Part shown: positions 10,851-20,274 of the stretch, one piece after another
How the letters are laid out: each line of letters begins with the position of its first letter
Numbering within the stretch: the stretch's first letter is position 1
Translations under genes and position numbers: made by a program
Notes under the pieces: model-generated
The model's database searches: none
The model's input: the letters and a program-made list of their open reading frames with translations, nothing else
Told to the model about the DNA's origin: nothing
NCBI GenBank assembly: GCA_004282745.1
Contig: SHMT01000015.1
Span: 1-64,000 of the forward strand
From: Candidatus Scalindua sp. SCAELEC01
Lineage (GTDB): Bacteria; Planctomycetota; Brocadiia; Brocadiales; Scalinduaceae
Length of the DNA stretch: 64,000 nucleotides
Reading direction: 5' to 3'

Positions 10851-11211
10851 AACTTGTTTATTATAGAGAATAATTCGTCAATTACGATAGTTTTTCCACT
10901 GAATCTCAACTCTTATACAAAAGTACTTCACACCCACAATAACAGCAATAAAACTGTTTATATTTTTCTTCTTTCTACTTTCCAATCAATTTACGGCACT
11001 CTTCTGTATACATTTCATTTATCAGATTACTGTATCCATCCACGAGTCAAGCTCATACTTCCCGATAAAACTTTGATCGCACGAACGGTTTCATCCGAAC
11101 TGACCACAACATTTTGTGTTCCTATGAAACTCTTTGGTTTCGATTATTATAACAGCACACACAAAGTTGCACTCTATTGATTTTAGCTGATAAAACTTCT
11201 TGATGAAACTA

Positions 11212-11391
11212 TTAAGATGGTGCAGAACTATACGCTAAAGATTGTTTTGATTTAGGAACTAAATTGGCCTGTATTGTTTCTGGTTTTCTCTTCAATTCAA
11301 TGATAATCGGAGTCTGCCCCATCTCCTTTCCGTAAACGATGACGGTTGCCGCCGTTTTATCTTCCCATTTTTTGAATATATCCGTAATAAC
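11212..11391 (-). pseudogene. Open coding remnant beyond the repeat, origin unknown
   Basis: On the minus strand a 59-codon open stretch reads VITDIFKKWEDKTAATVIVY then GKEMGQTPIIIELKRKPETI and ends at a TAA. It has no start codon of its own and begins right where the TATACT-type repeat ends. The GKxxGQTPIIIEL pattern is reminiscent of PEGA-like beta repeats, but that is a weak resemblance. It looks like the tail of a gene that lost its 5' part when the repeat arrived. It does not resemble the corresponding tail of the intact DUF1573 protein at 58635-59714, so it need not be from the same gene as the neighbour. Confidence 0.35.
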
Positions 11392-11402
11392 TTATTTTCT
11401 GT

Positions 11403-11516
11403 TATACTCATTCCATAATTGTTTTCGGATAAAATCCGGGATAAAATTGAGCGAGTATAACTGCAACCAAGATTTGTTTTCCGGTAAAACCGGAAACCAA
11501 ATCGGTTTTAGTATAC
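11403..11516 (-). repeat. TATACT-ended interspersed repeat, copy A (short form)
   Basis: Minus-strand copy running from TATACTAAAACCGATTTGG at 11516 to CCGAAAACAATTATGGAATG and AGTATA at 11403. Compared with copies at 44063-44230 and 47781-47946 it lacks the central segment. It supplies the last part and stop codon of the adjoining DUF1573 reading frame. Confidence 0.7.
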
Positions 11517-12259
11517 AGGGCAAGATCACCTACAATTTTCCCAATGAATGGTATCGTTAAACGTGGTTTTGTTGGGCTATTTGTCTCTAAATGGATTCCA
11601 CCGCTGAACCATCCTATTTCAATAGTATCCTCTACAACTACTTTAACAATATATTCCTCACCCCTCTTTTCTATTATCGAAGCGGTTACCAATGGATGAG
11701 ATGATGAAATTTTCTCTATCTTAAAGGTAGACTTTAGCCGCGAGCCAATCGTAACCATCTCAATCAGTTCCCTTCCTATACCGGGATAACCAAAATTAAT
11801 ACTTGTCGGTTGAACATATATCTCATCAACGATTTCTCCCAAAAGTGTTAATTCGTATTTTGGATGATTTGGATCGTTACTTAATACAGTTACAGATTTT
11901 CCAAAATGTCCCCTATAATAACCGGATTCGAATGTAACCGTTATCTTTCCCCTTTTACCTGGTAGTACTGTTTTACTCTTTGACATTGCAACGGCAAACC
12001 CATAGGCAGTCTTGACCCTGCTTATTTCCAGTACATCATTTCCACGATTTTCAAATGTAAAAACATGTTCAATCTCCTTACCCGGAAAGACCCGCCCGAA
12101 ATTAAACTCTGAATTCTCAAAGAAGATTCTTGGATGCTTGTTTACATTGCCAATCTCCTCATCCTTCCTGTCGATAACGGTCTCTGTTTGAAACGACATG
12201 TTGCCTGAGGATACCACGGCAAATAGCAACAGCAATAAAATTATGTGTATTTTACACAT
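11408..12259 (-). pseudogene. DUF1573-family exported protein truncated by a repeat
   Basis: 283 codons from ATG 12259, which has GGAG eight bases upstream; an earlier ATG at 12304 lacks this support. A signal peptide (MCKIHIILLLLLFAVVSSG) is followed by DUF1573 Ig-like modules (FENSEFNFGRVFPGKEIEHVF). It parallels the intact 359-residue paralogue at 58635-59714 until FIGKIVGDLALY, where the paralogue continues with TYPKKIYYGN. Here the frame instead runs into the TATACT repeat (KTDLVSGFTGKQ). The paralogue's TSCGCT motif is TAYGFA here, so the conserved Cys pair is lost. Both features point to decay, although a shortened product could still be made. Confidence 0.7.
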
Positions 12260-12783
12260 GTTCTCATCTCCACTCAATTTACGACTCTCATCCGTTATAT
12301 ACAATAGCTATAGGCATACCAATTGTGACTCTTTTGGAAATTTTTTTTAAACCTGTCATAAAAGCCGACAAGACAATCAGTTGCAAATAAGCGCTGTAAG
12401 GGTGGAAGATGAATTTACGCAGATTTTGGTTACTTAGTGGTATATTTATGGTTTAATTATTATTACAAAACAACTGACCATCACTTATTTTATATTGACA
12501 ATTCTTAAAAAATTTTTAGCGTTGAGATGAATGTGATGTGAAAAAAAATGCGTATGGTGTCTCCAACCTCTGAAATCAGCCATTTGCTGGCATTCGCCTG
12601 TTATGTATTTCATAACAAATAGAACGGCTTTATGAGGCAGGAGTTTTAACATTGAGGAAGTCTGAATTGTTGGCAAACCCATTGCAAATAATTTTTGGAA
12701 TTTCAGGGCAGGAGTCAGTGTGAAATTGGATTTTTTGGTCGAACAAAACTAGAGGCTCGGCACATTAAATGGTAATTCGTATT
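12260..12783. other. Intergenic stretch without a recognised gene
   Basis: About 520 AT-rich bases upstream of the DUF1573 remnant. A 65-codon minus-strand frame (12485-12682) has no recognisable family and no ribosome-binding site, so I do not call it. No convincing promoter was found. Confidence 0.4.
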
Positions 12784-12912
12784 TAGTGTTTGAACCAAAA
12801 CCGCCCAAGTACAAGGCGCGTAATAATTTCGAAACCGGAACGTACTCAAGTACGTGAGGATTACGGAATTGTTACAGCAACGCAGTAGATGGGTAGCTTT
12901 GGTTCAAACACC
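12784..12912. repeat. TAGTGTTTGAAC foldback element, copy 1
   Basis: Starts TAGTGTTTGAACCAAAACCG and ends GGTTCAAACACC, so the ends are inverted repeats. The interior holds CAAGGCGCGTAATAATTTCG, ACCGGAACGTACTCAAGTAC (partly self-complementary) and GCAACGCAGTAGATGGGTAG. The two halves can largely pair with each other. It ends two bases before the stop codon of the haemagglutinin gene at 12915. It has no coding capacity, which fits a MITE-like element. Confidence 0.75.
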
Positions 12913-12914
12913 AT

Positions 12915-15512
12915 TTAAGGACACATTGCACACTCCGACTCCCCATCCAAGAGATCCAACGGTAAAAGCCCTTTCTCTTCGAAGGCATTTACACCATAGG
13001 CTAAGGGTAGTCTCTCATTCATACCTGCCATCTTCGCATCGACTGCAGCCATGGCGGCATCATAGAGGGGACTTGGTATCAGATCGCCTGGTTGGAATGG
13101 CAGGCCGTCACGCCCAGCCAAAACCAGACTACTCCGCTTTTCTCCGCTCATCCTCACTGCACAAGGTTTGAGAAGCAGCGATGTAGCGCTCGAAAAATTT
13201 TTCTGCAAAGGGGCTATGTTTCCACTAATATTGGTGACCGGGGCACGAATATTAACTTCACCATCGACACCTTTGTCAGAAGAGGCGCTCACCTCACTTA
13301 GTGGGTCAGCCAAAAACACCTCTGCCGTTATCTGAACATTCCCCCCCTTACCTTCAAAAGCATTAGCAATTATCCTGCTATTTTCCAGAACTCCACGCTT
13401 CAGGTTCATGGTAATATTACCTCCTTCTGTATCGGCCCCACCTTTTACGGAAGAGGTAACCTTGCTATCGACCAGGTGCATCAAAGAGTGAACGGTCAGT
13501 TCAATATTTCCTCCATCAGCTTTTGCAGCATCTGTCGCTATGGAAGCCTTATCATTCATTACAATATCATTAACATTAACTGCGATATTTCCTGCATCCC
13601 CAGCCCCTTGAGAACTACTGGATATGGCGCTCCCTAATCCGGATATTGATAGATTATCTGAAGTTACCGTTATACCTCCTGCATTTCCCCCATCTGAGCT
13701 ATCGGTGCTAATTACTCCCCTATCTGTCAGATTTACAAAGTCAGCATTCACCACAACATCTCCTCCAATACCACCTCCAGAGGTCGCCGCACTTATCCTT
13801 GAATCAGCACCATTGATAAAGACACTGTTGGCATCAATCGAAACCTGACCTCCCTTTCCCCCTGCCGTGCTACTGCTACTTACCTTACCCCCATCTTTCA
13901 CATTGAGCTGTTTTGTATTCACCGTAATCCTACCTGCATCTCCAGAACTTAATGTCTGGCTTAAGAGAAGACCATTTGCAACCGTTACGGTATCTGATTT
14001 CAAAATAGTTATGCTTCCCGCCTTACCAGAACTACCTTCTAATGCGCTCGTACTTATTGTACCAGAATTGGTTAATGTCACATCACGTACATTTAATTCC
14101 ACATTTCCTCCAACTCCCGCCCCGGATGTCTCAGCGCTAATTTTCGCATTAGCACCATCGATCAAAACACTATTATTCGCATTGACCGTAACAAGACCTC
14201 CTTTACCTTTACTTGTAGTTTTCGAAGATATGCTACTCAAATCTTCAACTACAAGACTACCTGCTTCAATACTAATTGTTCCTGCATCCCCTGTATTAAC
14301 GTCACCCTGAGTGGATGTATCAATTCTGCTAGATCCAGACAGAGAGATTTCACCCCTCGTAATCAATGTGATATCACCACTATCTCCTAAATCTACCGTA
14401 TCACTGTCTGCAAATGATTGCGCCGTAATCTCTGTACCATTACTTAATCTTATATTTTCCGCCTCTATCTTGATGCCCCCACCATTAGCACTCCCCAATG
14501 GCCTCGACCTTATAGTGTTGTTACTTGACACAAAATCATCGATCAATTTTATATCTATGCTTTTACTAACATCATTTAGATTGTTAGTATTTGTTTTGTT
14601 TGCAAATATTTTGCTGTCATTTATCAAAAACTTTCCACCGCGAATATATACTGAACTGTTTTCACCCTCCCCTACCGTAGGAGTTACATTTATTTGTGAT
14701 TGTTGCCTAACCTCGATAGTTCCTTGTTCTTGGAAATTTCTCATTTCAATTCCATTTTCAGTGAAAACAACTTCTCCGTCAGATGCAGCGCTGGCTATAT
14801 TGATCTGTCCACCTGGAGAGTTCAATATGCCATTATTTATCTCTATATCACCGCCCACGAGTGATATAGCACTATCATTAAAAGAGTTGAGTGTGCTCCC
14901 CCGAACTTCGATACTTCCTCTATTAGATGGATTACCATTCAAAAAGCCAAAGGCAACCGGACTAGCGATAGTCAAAGTGCTATTCTTGGAGAGGTCTGCG
15001 TGAAACGTTTCATTATCATTGAACCGTATATAGTCTGCTGTACTTACATGAAACGATCCATTAACATCCAATGAGGCACTTGATCCAAATATCACTCCAT
15101 TTGGATTTAAAAAATACAAAGTAGCCGGAGATTTAATTGTCCCATCAATCTTTGAAATATCAGCCCCCGTAACTCGGCTTATGATATTGTCAAATTTTCG
15201 ATCGGGAACAAATCTAGCCGATTCATTTTCAGGAACATTAAATTTCGAGAAACTGTGAAACAAATTCCCCCCCATGGGAGTACCTTCGGTGATTTTATAA
15301 TATTTTTCAATCTTTGGAAATATTCCACCACTTTGCTTTTCACAGAATTCTACCGATGTATTCATGGTATTATCTGCAGTTATTGCAGCGTGCGTATTTA
15401 CTGTTTCACAATGGTTGTCAGCGGACGCAAACGCTGAAATTAAGGATACCATGATAAAATTAAGGCCGGTGAAAAATCTCGAAAGCATTGAACAATACTG
15501 ATTAGATAACAT
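12915..15512 (-). CDS. Filamentous haemagglutinin-like TPS-domain exoprotein (paralogue 2)
   Basis: 865 residues from ATG 15512, chosen because GAGG lies upstream and the next residues form a signal peptide (LSRFFTGLNFIMVSLISAFA). The frame stays open to 15587, but that extension lacks support. The TPS secretion domain is clear: MGGNLFHSFSKFNVPENE, NIISRVTGADISKIDG, LYFLNPNGVIFGSSASLDV. The remainder is a beta-helix of GxIxVNxxNSVxIxG repeats with a Ser/Thr-rich pattern. The end (LLLKPCAVRMSGEKRSS, then GLPFQPGDLIPSPLYD and CAMCP) matches paralogue 1. The two proteins therefore come from a duplication and differ in number of repeat rungs. Secretion would need a TpsB protein encoded elsewhere. 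Confidence 0.85.
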   Translation of the reverse strand: MLSNQYCSMLSRFFTGLNFIMVSLISAFASADNHCETVNTHAAITADNTMNTSVEFCEKQSGGIFPKIEKYYKITEGTPMGGNLFHSFSKFNVPENESARFVPDRKFDNIISRVTGADISKIDGTIKSPATLYFLNPNGVIFGSSASLDVNGSFHVSTADYIRFNDNETFHADLSKNSTLTIASPVAFGFLNGNPSNRGSIEVRGSTLNSFNDSAISLVGGDIEINNGILNSPGGQINIASAASDGEVVFTENGIEMRNFQEQGTIEVRQQSQINVTPTVGEGENSSVYIRGGKFLINDSKIFANKTNTNNLNDVSKSIDIKLIDDFVSSNNTIRSRPLGSANGGGIKIEAENIRLSNGTEITAQSFADSDTVDLGDSGDITLITRGEISLSGSSRIDTSTQGDVNTGDAGTISIEAGSLVVEDLSSISSKTTSKGKGGLVTVNANNSVLIDGANAKISAETSGAGVGGNVELNVRDVTLTNSGTISTSALEGSSGKAGSITILKSDTVTVANGLLLSQTLSSGDAGRITVNTKQLNVKDGGKVSSSSTAGGKGGQVSIDANSVFINGADSRISAATSGGGIGGDVVVNADFVNLTDRGVISTDSSDGGNAGGITVTSDNLSISGLGSAISSSSQGAGDAGNIAVNVNDIVMNDKASIATDAAKADGGNIELTVHSLMHLVDSKVTSSVKGGADTEGGNITMNLKRGVLENSRIIANAFEGKGGNVQITAEVFLADPLSEVSASSDKGVDGEVNIRAPVTNISGNIAPLQKNFSSATSLLLKPCAVRMSGEKRSSLVLAGRDGLPFQPGDLIPSPLYDAAMAAVDAKMAGMNERLPLAYGVNAFEEKGLLPLDLLDGESECAMCP

Positions 15513-15822
15513 TTTCCATTCCTCAACTCCCCTCAAAATAACGTGACAATGCATCACTTTGAAGTGTACCAAACGATGAAAATGCACCTCTGACCGATTG
15601 AGTAAGCCTCAACATCTATAACATAACAAAGCGTATCAACACTAATCACTCCCACGATTATCAATAAGCACAAACACGCTGATATGCTAAAACCATTCTC
15701 AGATATTTACCCTGAAAACTATCTCTTACGTTAAGGTGTCACCAAACTCAAGTATTTTAACAATTCTAAATGTTTCGATGTTTTCGTGCCAATACTTTTT
15801 TTCATTAATTTTGTTATTAAAA

Positions 15823-15856
15823 TTTTCCCTACCAGCCTATCGGCAGGTGGGGAAAA
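15823..15856 (-). terminator. Probable terminator of the S74-domain gene
   Basis: On the minus strand TTTTCCCCACC pairs with GGTAGGGAAAA across a 12-base loop (10 of 11 positions), followed by TTTTAATAAC. It lies about 50 bases past the stop of the gene at 15906-16889. The rest of the gap up to 15905 shows nothing I can name. Confidence 0.5.
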
Positions 15857-15905
15857 GAATACAAAGGAGCTCGTTATTTCCGATTTTTCCCACTTTTACT
15901 TTTCA

Positions 15906-16889
15906 TTATTTTCGAACGTCTTTTCCTAAAAACAACTTAGCTTCAATCTTCTTCACCCTCTCTGCCAACAACAAAGTAAGATTCTTAAGATATTCGTTTT
16001 CCTTCATGATACGGCTAACCTCTTCCCTCAATTTGTTGTTCTCTGATATAATCACACTGTCATTTTCATTGAGTTCTTTCGTCGCCTCTATCAAAAGACC
16101 TGAAAGCTTACCATAAGCAACAGATTTAACTCCGTCATAACCTACAGAAACCACTTGAGGAACGATTTCTTCTAGCTCCTGAGCGACTACACCCATTTGC
16201 TGCCCATCACCCCTGTCTCCATCTTCCCAATAGAAAGTAACACCGCGTATTTTAGATACTATCTTGAGAGCATCCTGTATTTCCTGAACGCCTATTTGCA
16301 ATTTGCCATCTGCCTTAGATACAGGGTCCGCACGAACCGTACCGTCTACATCCAAAAAAACAGGAACTCTCTCCTCTTTTTTTTTGGCAGTCATTGAGAC
16401 TATTCTTTCTTCCTGATCTCGACTCGTCATAGTAGAATCATAACTAAATGCTTGATATGCTGTAGATTCTCCTAATGATTCATTATTACCTATTGATTCA
16501 CCCTCGTAACGTACAGTATGATTTATCTCAGTAATTACTACACCTTCACCAAGTCTCAACCCTGCTAGCGCATGGAAGACCTTGTTTGCTCGAATCTGAT
16601 AACGAGGATATGCAATCTCTTCGCAACCAATTCCATTAGGGTCTGGACAATCCCATTTTTCCAAATAGAGAAATGAATTAGTACTAGGTATCCCCTCTTC
16701 TTGATTACCATCTATAAAATAGTCATGTAAATAAAATGGATTCTCCTTAGGGCTCTTTATTAGATCGCTTGTCTGCCCCAGTACATAGTCATTTTCAAGA
16801 AAAGCAACTGAACTCACAACAAAAAACGCAATAACCAGTGAAGCCGTTACCGATCCAAACTGTTTTCTCTCCTTCTTTTCTCTACTCAT
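15906..16889 (-). CDS. Exported protein with C-terminal S74 intramolecular chaperone-like domain
   Basis: 327 residues from ATG 16889, which has GGGGGGGAG just upstream; a longer frame to 16970 is less likely. The N-terminus has positive residues and a hydrophobic segment (VTASLVIAFFVVSSVAFL), giving a signal peptide or anchor. From about residue 200 the sequence reads KLQIGVQEIQDALKIVSKIR, GVTFYWEDG, QQMGVVAQELEEIVPQVV and a terminal Leu-rich coiled coil. This is the pattern of peptidase S74 / tail-spike chaperone domains, which trimerise beta-fibre proteins and may self-cleave. A fibre protein at the cell surface would fit its neighbours. Whether the Ser/Lys self-cleavage dyad is functional was not established. 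Confidence 0.7.
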   Translation of the reverse strand: MSREKKERKQFGSVTASLVIAFFVVSSVAFLENDYVLGQTSDLIKSPKENPFYLHDYFIDGNQEEGIPSTNSFLYLEKWDCPDPNGIGCEEIAYPRYQIRANKVFHALAGLRLGEGVVITEINHTVRYEGESIGNNESLGESTAYQAFSYDSTMTSRDQEERIVSMTAKKKEERVPVFLDVDGTVRADPVSKADGKLQIGVQEIQDALKIVSKIRGVTFYWEDGDRGDGQQMGVVAQELEEIVPQVVSVGYDGVKSVAYGKLSGLLIEATKELNENDSVIISENNKLREEVSRIMKENEYLKNLTLLLAERVKKIEAKLFLGKDVRK

Positions 16890-17311
16890 CTTACTCTCCC
16901 CCCCCTTTGTTTGTTTAGCAAAATACAAAAATAAATTCAATACATTATTTACCTCTCGTCCACCTACCATTTACGTTACAACACCGCTTTTATTATTCTT
17001 GGTGTAGGAGCTTGTATATTTAAGTATTACTCTCAACAGCAAACGATATGCCAGCACACATCCACCAAACCACTCAAACGTAACCACTAATATTTGAAGA
17101 GGTTACGATGCACGTCTCATTTAGTTACTTCGATTTTTCACTATCGCGTAACAAATACTGTTATAACTCTATAACAAAACAGTGAAGCTACACATGTACC
17201 AATCGCATATTTTCTGTTAAACTTCCTGGGATAAAAAAATGCAAAGAAACAAACTCTTTGTTACGATTTCATTATCATCAAGACTGAAAAGCACCTACTT
17301 TCCTGCCCCTA
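16890..17311. other. Intergenic stretch, no gene seen
   Basis: About 420 AT-rich bases between the STN-domain gene and the S74-domain gene, both minus strand. It contains the ribosome-binding region of the latter (near 16895) and a weak ACACC/GGTGT inverted repeat near 16980. Nothing else is supported. Confidence 0.4.
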
Positions 17312-19138
17312 TTAAGGCTGCACCTTAATCTCCAGCTCAGGTGACAATGCAAGATCCGTACTCCCTTTACTTTCATTGTGTATCTCTATTGCGAGAACAT
17401 TTGTGCCGAATATCAAATTTGACCTATGTTCAGTTATATCGAATACTTCCACGAGTCCGGACCCATGCTCTAGAGCTTCTGTTTCGTGATCCGTTTCACC
17501 TTTCGACATATATGCCCTTGCCACCTCTTGCCCATTGATGTACGCAATAAAACCGTCATCATAGTCCAATCTGAGTATCATATCTGTTACCGCCGTTGGA
17601 TCTTTGATATCAAAGGTCTTTCTTGTGTACACACTTTTATAGTTATCTTTCATGTCTGAAAGTTCGGTCTCAAACTCTCCGTCTCCATACCCAATACTAG
17701 TTTTCCCCACTGACCACTCAGAGTCATCGAAAGATATATCATTCCAACCAGCTTTGGGTAGACTATCTCCTTTAAGATATTTCCAGTTTTCCCCTAATTT
17801 GATGAGAGTCGTAATCTCCCCTGAGCACCCTTTGCTACCAAAGGGAACTACATTGTCAACCCTGATATCACCTTTATAACTTTTTGATGCTTCAAAAGAT
17901 ACCCTCAGGTTGACAGAAAGAATTGTGGAATGTTCAGGTATTTCTAATGCCTTAACATCGACTCTATATGTTTTCCACTCATTATCTTCTGATATATCAC
18001 GAAAATGTTTATCTCTGTACTCTTTTTCTATCAGATCGGTTTTTTTGATACGCAGAACCGCTTGTACGTAAACCTTGCCATCTTCAGAAATGATATCGTT
18101 CTTTATATCATACGAAAATGATGTTATTTTTTGCCAACTATTATCGCCGCTCAGGTCTGGAGAAATAAGAACCCAGTGCACAAAATTTGAACCTGTAGGA
18201 CTCTCAAGAGAACTTTCTCCATCTAAAGACAAGGAAATTGATCCCCGATTATAGTTGAGAGAATCATGATAGGGTGTATCTCCTGGTGCGTTTTCACTAC
18301 TATCAAATGGTGCTATAGTATCGAGTTTTGGTATACTTTCAAATTCTTCACCATCATACAGACCAAGAAGCCGCCACTCCTCCTCATAACCATCATTGAA
18401 ATAGAAACCCGTTCCACACGCGTTCCCTCCCTCTTCACGCTCAAGGCTTGTCCCAAACTGTGTAGAGGCCGTATTACCATTAACTCTAACCTCTCCTTGT
18501 TGGGGACTGATTGATGTACCTCCGGAACTTGGAATACCTGCACCAGAATCACCAGATTTTTTATTTTCTTGATCATCTGAAGTTTGAGACGGTGTTTCAT
18601 GGGTACTCTGTGTGCTTACAATCGGAGGATGTTCTGTTCTGTCAAATCTGTCCTCTGAAAATGTCCGTACATCACTATTTTCCATTTGTGTGTCTGCATA
18701 ACCAGAACCTTCGGGATTTGTCGGAGCAACAACATTAAATCCGTTATTGTATGTCCTTGATTGTGAATTTCTAGTAATGTCTAATACGATAACCTTGCTG
18801 ATAATTTTATCTCCGTTTTGGATAATAACATAGTTATAAGGATACACTAACTTCTTTATACCCTCCAAGAGAGGCAATTCACTGAACTTAGCAGAGACCT
18901 CCTTCACCTTTATCTCACCCATCAATGTAAACACCGTTCCCGTTTTTTTCTCAATCGTCTTTACTATCTCACGAAGAGATTCCTCTTTCGCGACAACAGA
19001 AATACGCCCTTTCTCGATCTTTACATATTCACTTTTAGCAAAAGCAATAGAAGAACAAAAACCTTTAGATGAGATTACAAAAAAAACGAAAACCACAAAC
19101 ATCGTGATAGGCATAATTGTTCTCAATAGGTTTCTCAT
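17312..19138 (-). CDS. Exported STN-domain protein with C-terminal jelly-roll-like module
   Basis: 608 residues. A signal peptide (TIMPITMFVVFVFFVISSKG) precedes a segment (about 40-115) reading ISVVAKEESLREIVKTIEKK, TGTVF and a hydrophobic tail. This resembles the STN/secretin-TonB short N-terminal domain of outer-membrane receptors and FecR partners. A polar low-complexity linker (120-225, rich in S, T, Q, G) follows. A middle beta domain (about 230-430) contains SLSLDGESSLESPTGSNFVH. A last domain (440-608) with WNDISFDDSEW, SVYTRKTFDI, LDYDDGFIAYINGQEV and GTNVLAIEIHN is like sugar-binding jelly-rolls attached to planctomycete exported enzymes. No catalytic domain is seen. It is likely a periplasmic or surface binding protein. 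Confidence 0.6.
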   Translation of the reverse strand: MRNLLRTIMPITMFVVFVFFVISSKGFCSSIAFAKSEYVKIEKGRISVVAKEESLREIVKTIEKKTGTVFTLMGEIKVKEVSAKFSELPLLEGIKKLVYPYNYVIIQNGDKIISKVIVLDITRNSQSRTYNNGFNVVAPTNPEGSGYADTQMENSDVRTFSEDRFDRTEHPPIVSTQSTHETPSQTSDDQENKKSGDSGAGIPSSGGTSISPQQGEVRVNGNTASTQFGTSLEREEGGNACGTGFYFNDGYEEEWRLLGLYDGEEFESIPKLDTIAPFDSSENAPGDTPYHDSLNYNRGSISLSLDGESSLESPTGSNFVHWVLISPDLSGDNSWQKITSFSYDIKNDIISEDGKVYVQAVLRIKKTDLIEKEYRDKHFRDISEDNEWKTYRVDVKALEIPEHSTILSVNLRVSFEASKSYKGDIRVDNVVPFGSKGCSGEITTLIKLGENWKYLKGDSLPKAGWNDISFDDSEWSVGKTSIGYGDGEFETELSDMKDNYKSVYTRKTFDIKDPTAVTDMILRLDYDDGFIAYINGQEVARAYMSKGETDHETEALEHGSGLVEVFDITEHRSNLIFGTNVLAIEIHNESKGSTDLALSPELEIKVQP

Positions 19139-19175
19139 TTTCTATTAGCTACTCTTAAAAAAATATGAGATAAAG

Positions 19176-19853
19176 TTAGTTCAGTTCCACTGGTAAAAGA
19201 TTCAGATACCCTTTACTCGTCCACGCACCACCAAAAATTATATCGGTAGATGCTATCTCTACCCATCCATCCTTTAATGTCGTCTCCATCTCTTCAGACA
19301 ACGCAATTTTTCTCTTCTCCTTACCTGCCAATATTACGATAACGGGAGGTAATTCTCTCTCTTCGTTTTCATGAAATTGCACCTTAACATAATTATCTTC
19401 TTCAGACGGATTGATGATACTGAGGTGCATATCTCCATAGAAGTAGGGGAGTACGTATCGAATGAGGTTGCGTATTGCAACGTTTATGCTGACAGACACA
19501 ACACCATCAGTTACCGTTACCATGGTGTTACCGTGTTGTTTTCCCAGTATGTTAAAATTGATGTATCCAGACTCATTGGTAATAGCACTCCCACAACTGG
19601 TTGATAGTATCATTGAATCCTCTGGCAGGATCTGCACCTCCTGCCCAGCCACTGAATTTCCCTCTTTGTCCAAGACTAACACATTTACATAGCCTGTTTC
19701 ACTCTGATCAAGGAGCAAATTCAGATGAGAGGCGACAATCTGGTTATTACCCGACACGGCAGTCGTCTCTTCTCCGGTCTCACTTGCAAAGGCTACACTG
19801 TTCCATAAAAAAGTTAAGAAAAGTACCTTCGCTACAAACAGGATTTTTACCAT
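19176..19853 (-). CDS. Exported protein with invasin/Big_1-type Ig domain
   Basis: 225 residues with AGGAGGAGCAG directly before the ATG. A signal peptide (VKILFVAKVLFLTFLWNSVAFA) is followed by an Ig-like domain (about 45-130): VNVLVLDKEGNSVAGQEVQI, ITNESGYINFNILGKQHGN, VSVSINVAI. This is the pattern of bacterial Ig-like (invasin Big_1) repeats. The last 90 residues hold a second beta-rich part ending in GGAWTSKGYLNLLPVELN. It lies 37 bases upstream of the STN-domain gene on the same strand, so these two are probably co-transcribed. Confidence 0.6.
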   Translation of the reverse strand: MVKILFVAKVLFLTFLWNSVAFASETGEETTAVSGNNQIVASHLNLLLDQSETGYVNVLVLDKEGNSVAGQEVQILPEDSMILSTSCGSAITNESGYINFNILGKQHGNTMVTVTDGVVSVSINVAIRNLIRYVLPYFYGDMHLSIINPSEEDNYVKVQFHENEERELPPVIVILAGKEKRKIALSEEMETTLKDGWVEIASTDIIFGGAWTSKGYLNLLPVELN

Positions 19854-20041
19854 TCTGCTCCTCCTTCCTCTAATATTTCCCGTAACATATTATTAAAATC
19901 ATCTTTATACACCGCTATCAACGTGCCAATCTGCTTTTTTAAATACCTATTTTATCGCAAACCAAAGAATCAGAAGCAAGTTATGAACGATAATCTTTTT
20001 AAGGAAGCAATAAAGAGGTACTATGATTTCTGGCATACTAG

Positions 20042-20088
20042 TGGTGAATAAGTGATGAATTACCAACAAATTCATCACTTATTCACCA
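20042..20088. repeat. Perfect 20-bp inverted repeat with 7-base loop
   Basis: TGGTGAATAAGTGATGAATT (20042-20061) is followed by ACCAACA and its exact reverse complement (20069-20088). It lies in the 680-base divergent gap between the Ig-domain gene (minus) and the sigma-54 activator (plus). No U-tract follows on either strand, so it is not a typical terminator. It could be an operator, a hairpin in an unseen RNA, or a decayed mobile palindrome. Confidence 0.6.
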
Positions 20089-20125
20089 AATATGGTTGAC
20101 TTTTCCTTATAACGGTTATACTATC

Positions 20126-20274
20126 TAGTGTTTGAACGAAAACTGCCCAGGTACAAGGCGCGTAATAATTTCGGAACCGGAGCGTACTCAAGTACGTGAG
20201 GATTACGTCATTATTGCGGCAACGCCGTAGATGGGTAGTTTTCGTTCAAACACTGGGTTTCTGTTCAATCACTA
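20126..20274. repeat. TAGTGTTTGAAC foldback element, copy 2 (full form)
   Basis: Begins CTAGTGTTTGAACGAAAACT. The near-mirror right side is GGTAGTTTTCGTTCAAACAC, followed by TGGGTTTCTGTTCAATCACTA. The right end thus carries two successive degenerate copies of the terminal motif. The centre GTACTCAAGTAC is itself palindromic. Its place between the hairpin at 20042-20088 and the activator gene suggests insertion into the upstream region. Confidence 0.75.

Noticed and set aside
12485-12682. 65-codon minus-strand frame in the gap upstream of the DUF1573 remnant
   Set aside because: No recognised family, no ribosome-binding site, His-rich tail; not supported as a gene.
20096-20122. Sigma-70-like promoter TTGACT...TATACT before copy 2 of the foldback element
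   Set aside because: Spacer is only 15 bases and the next gene starts over 400 bases away behind the element; too weak to list.
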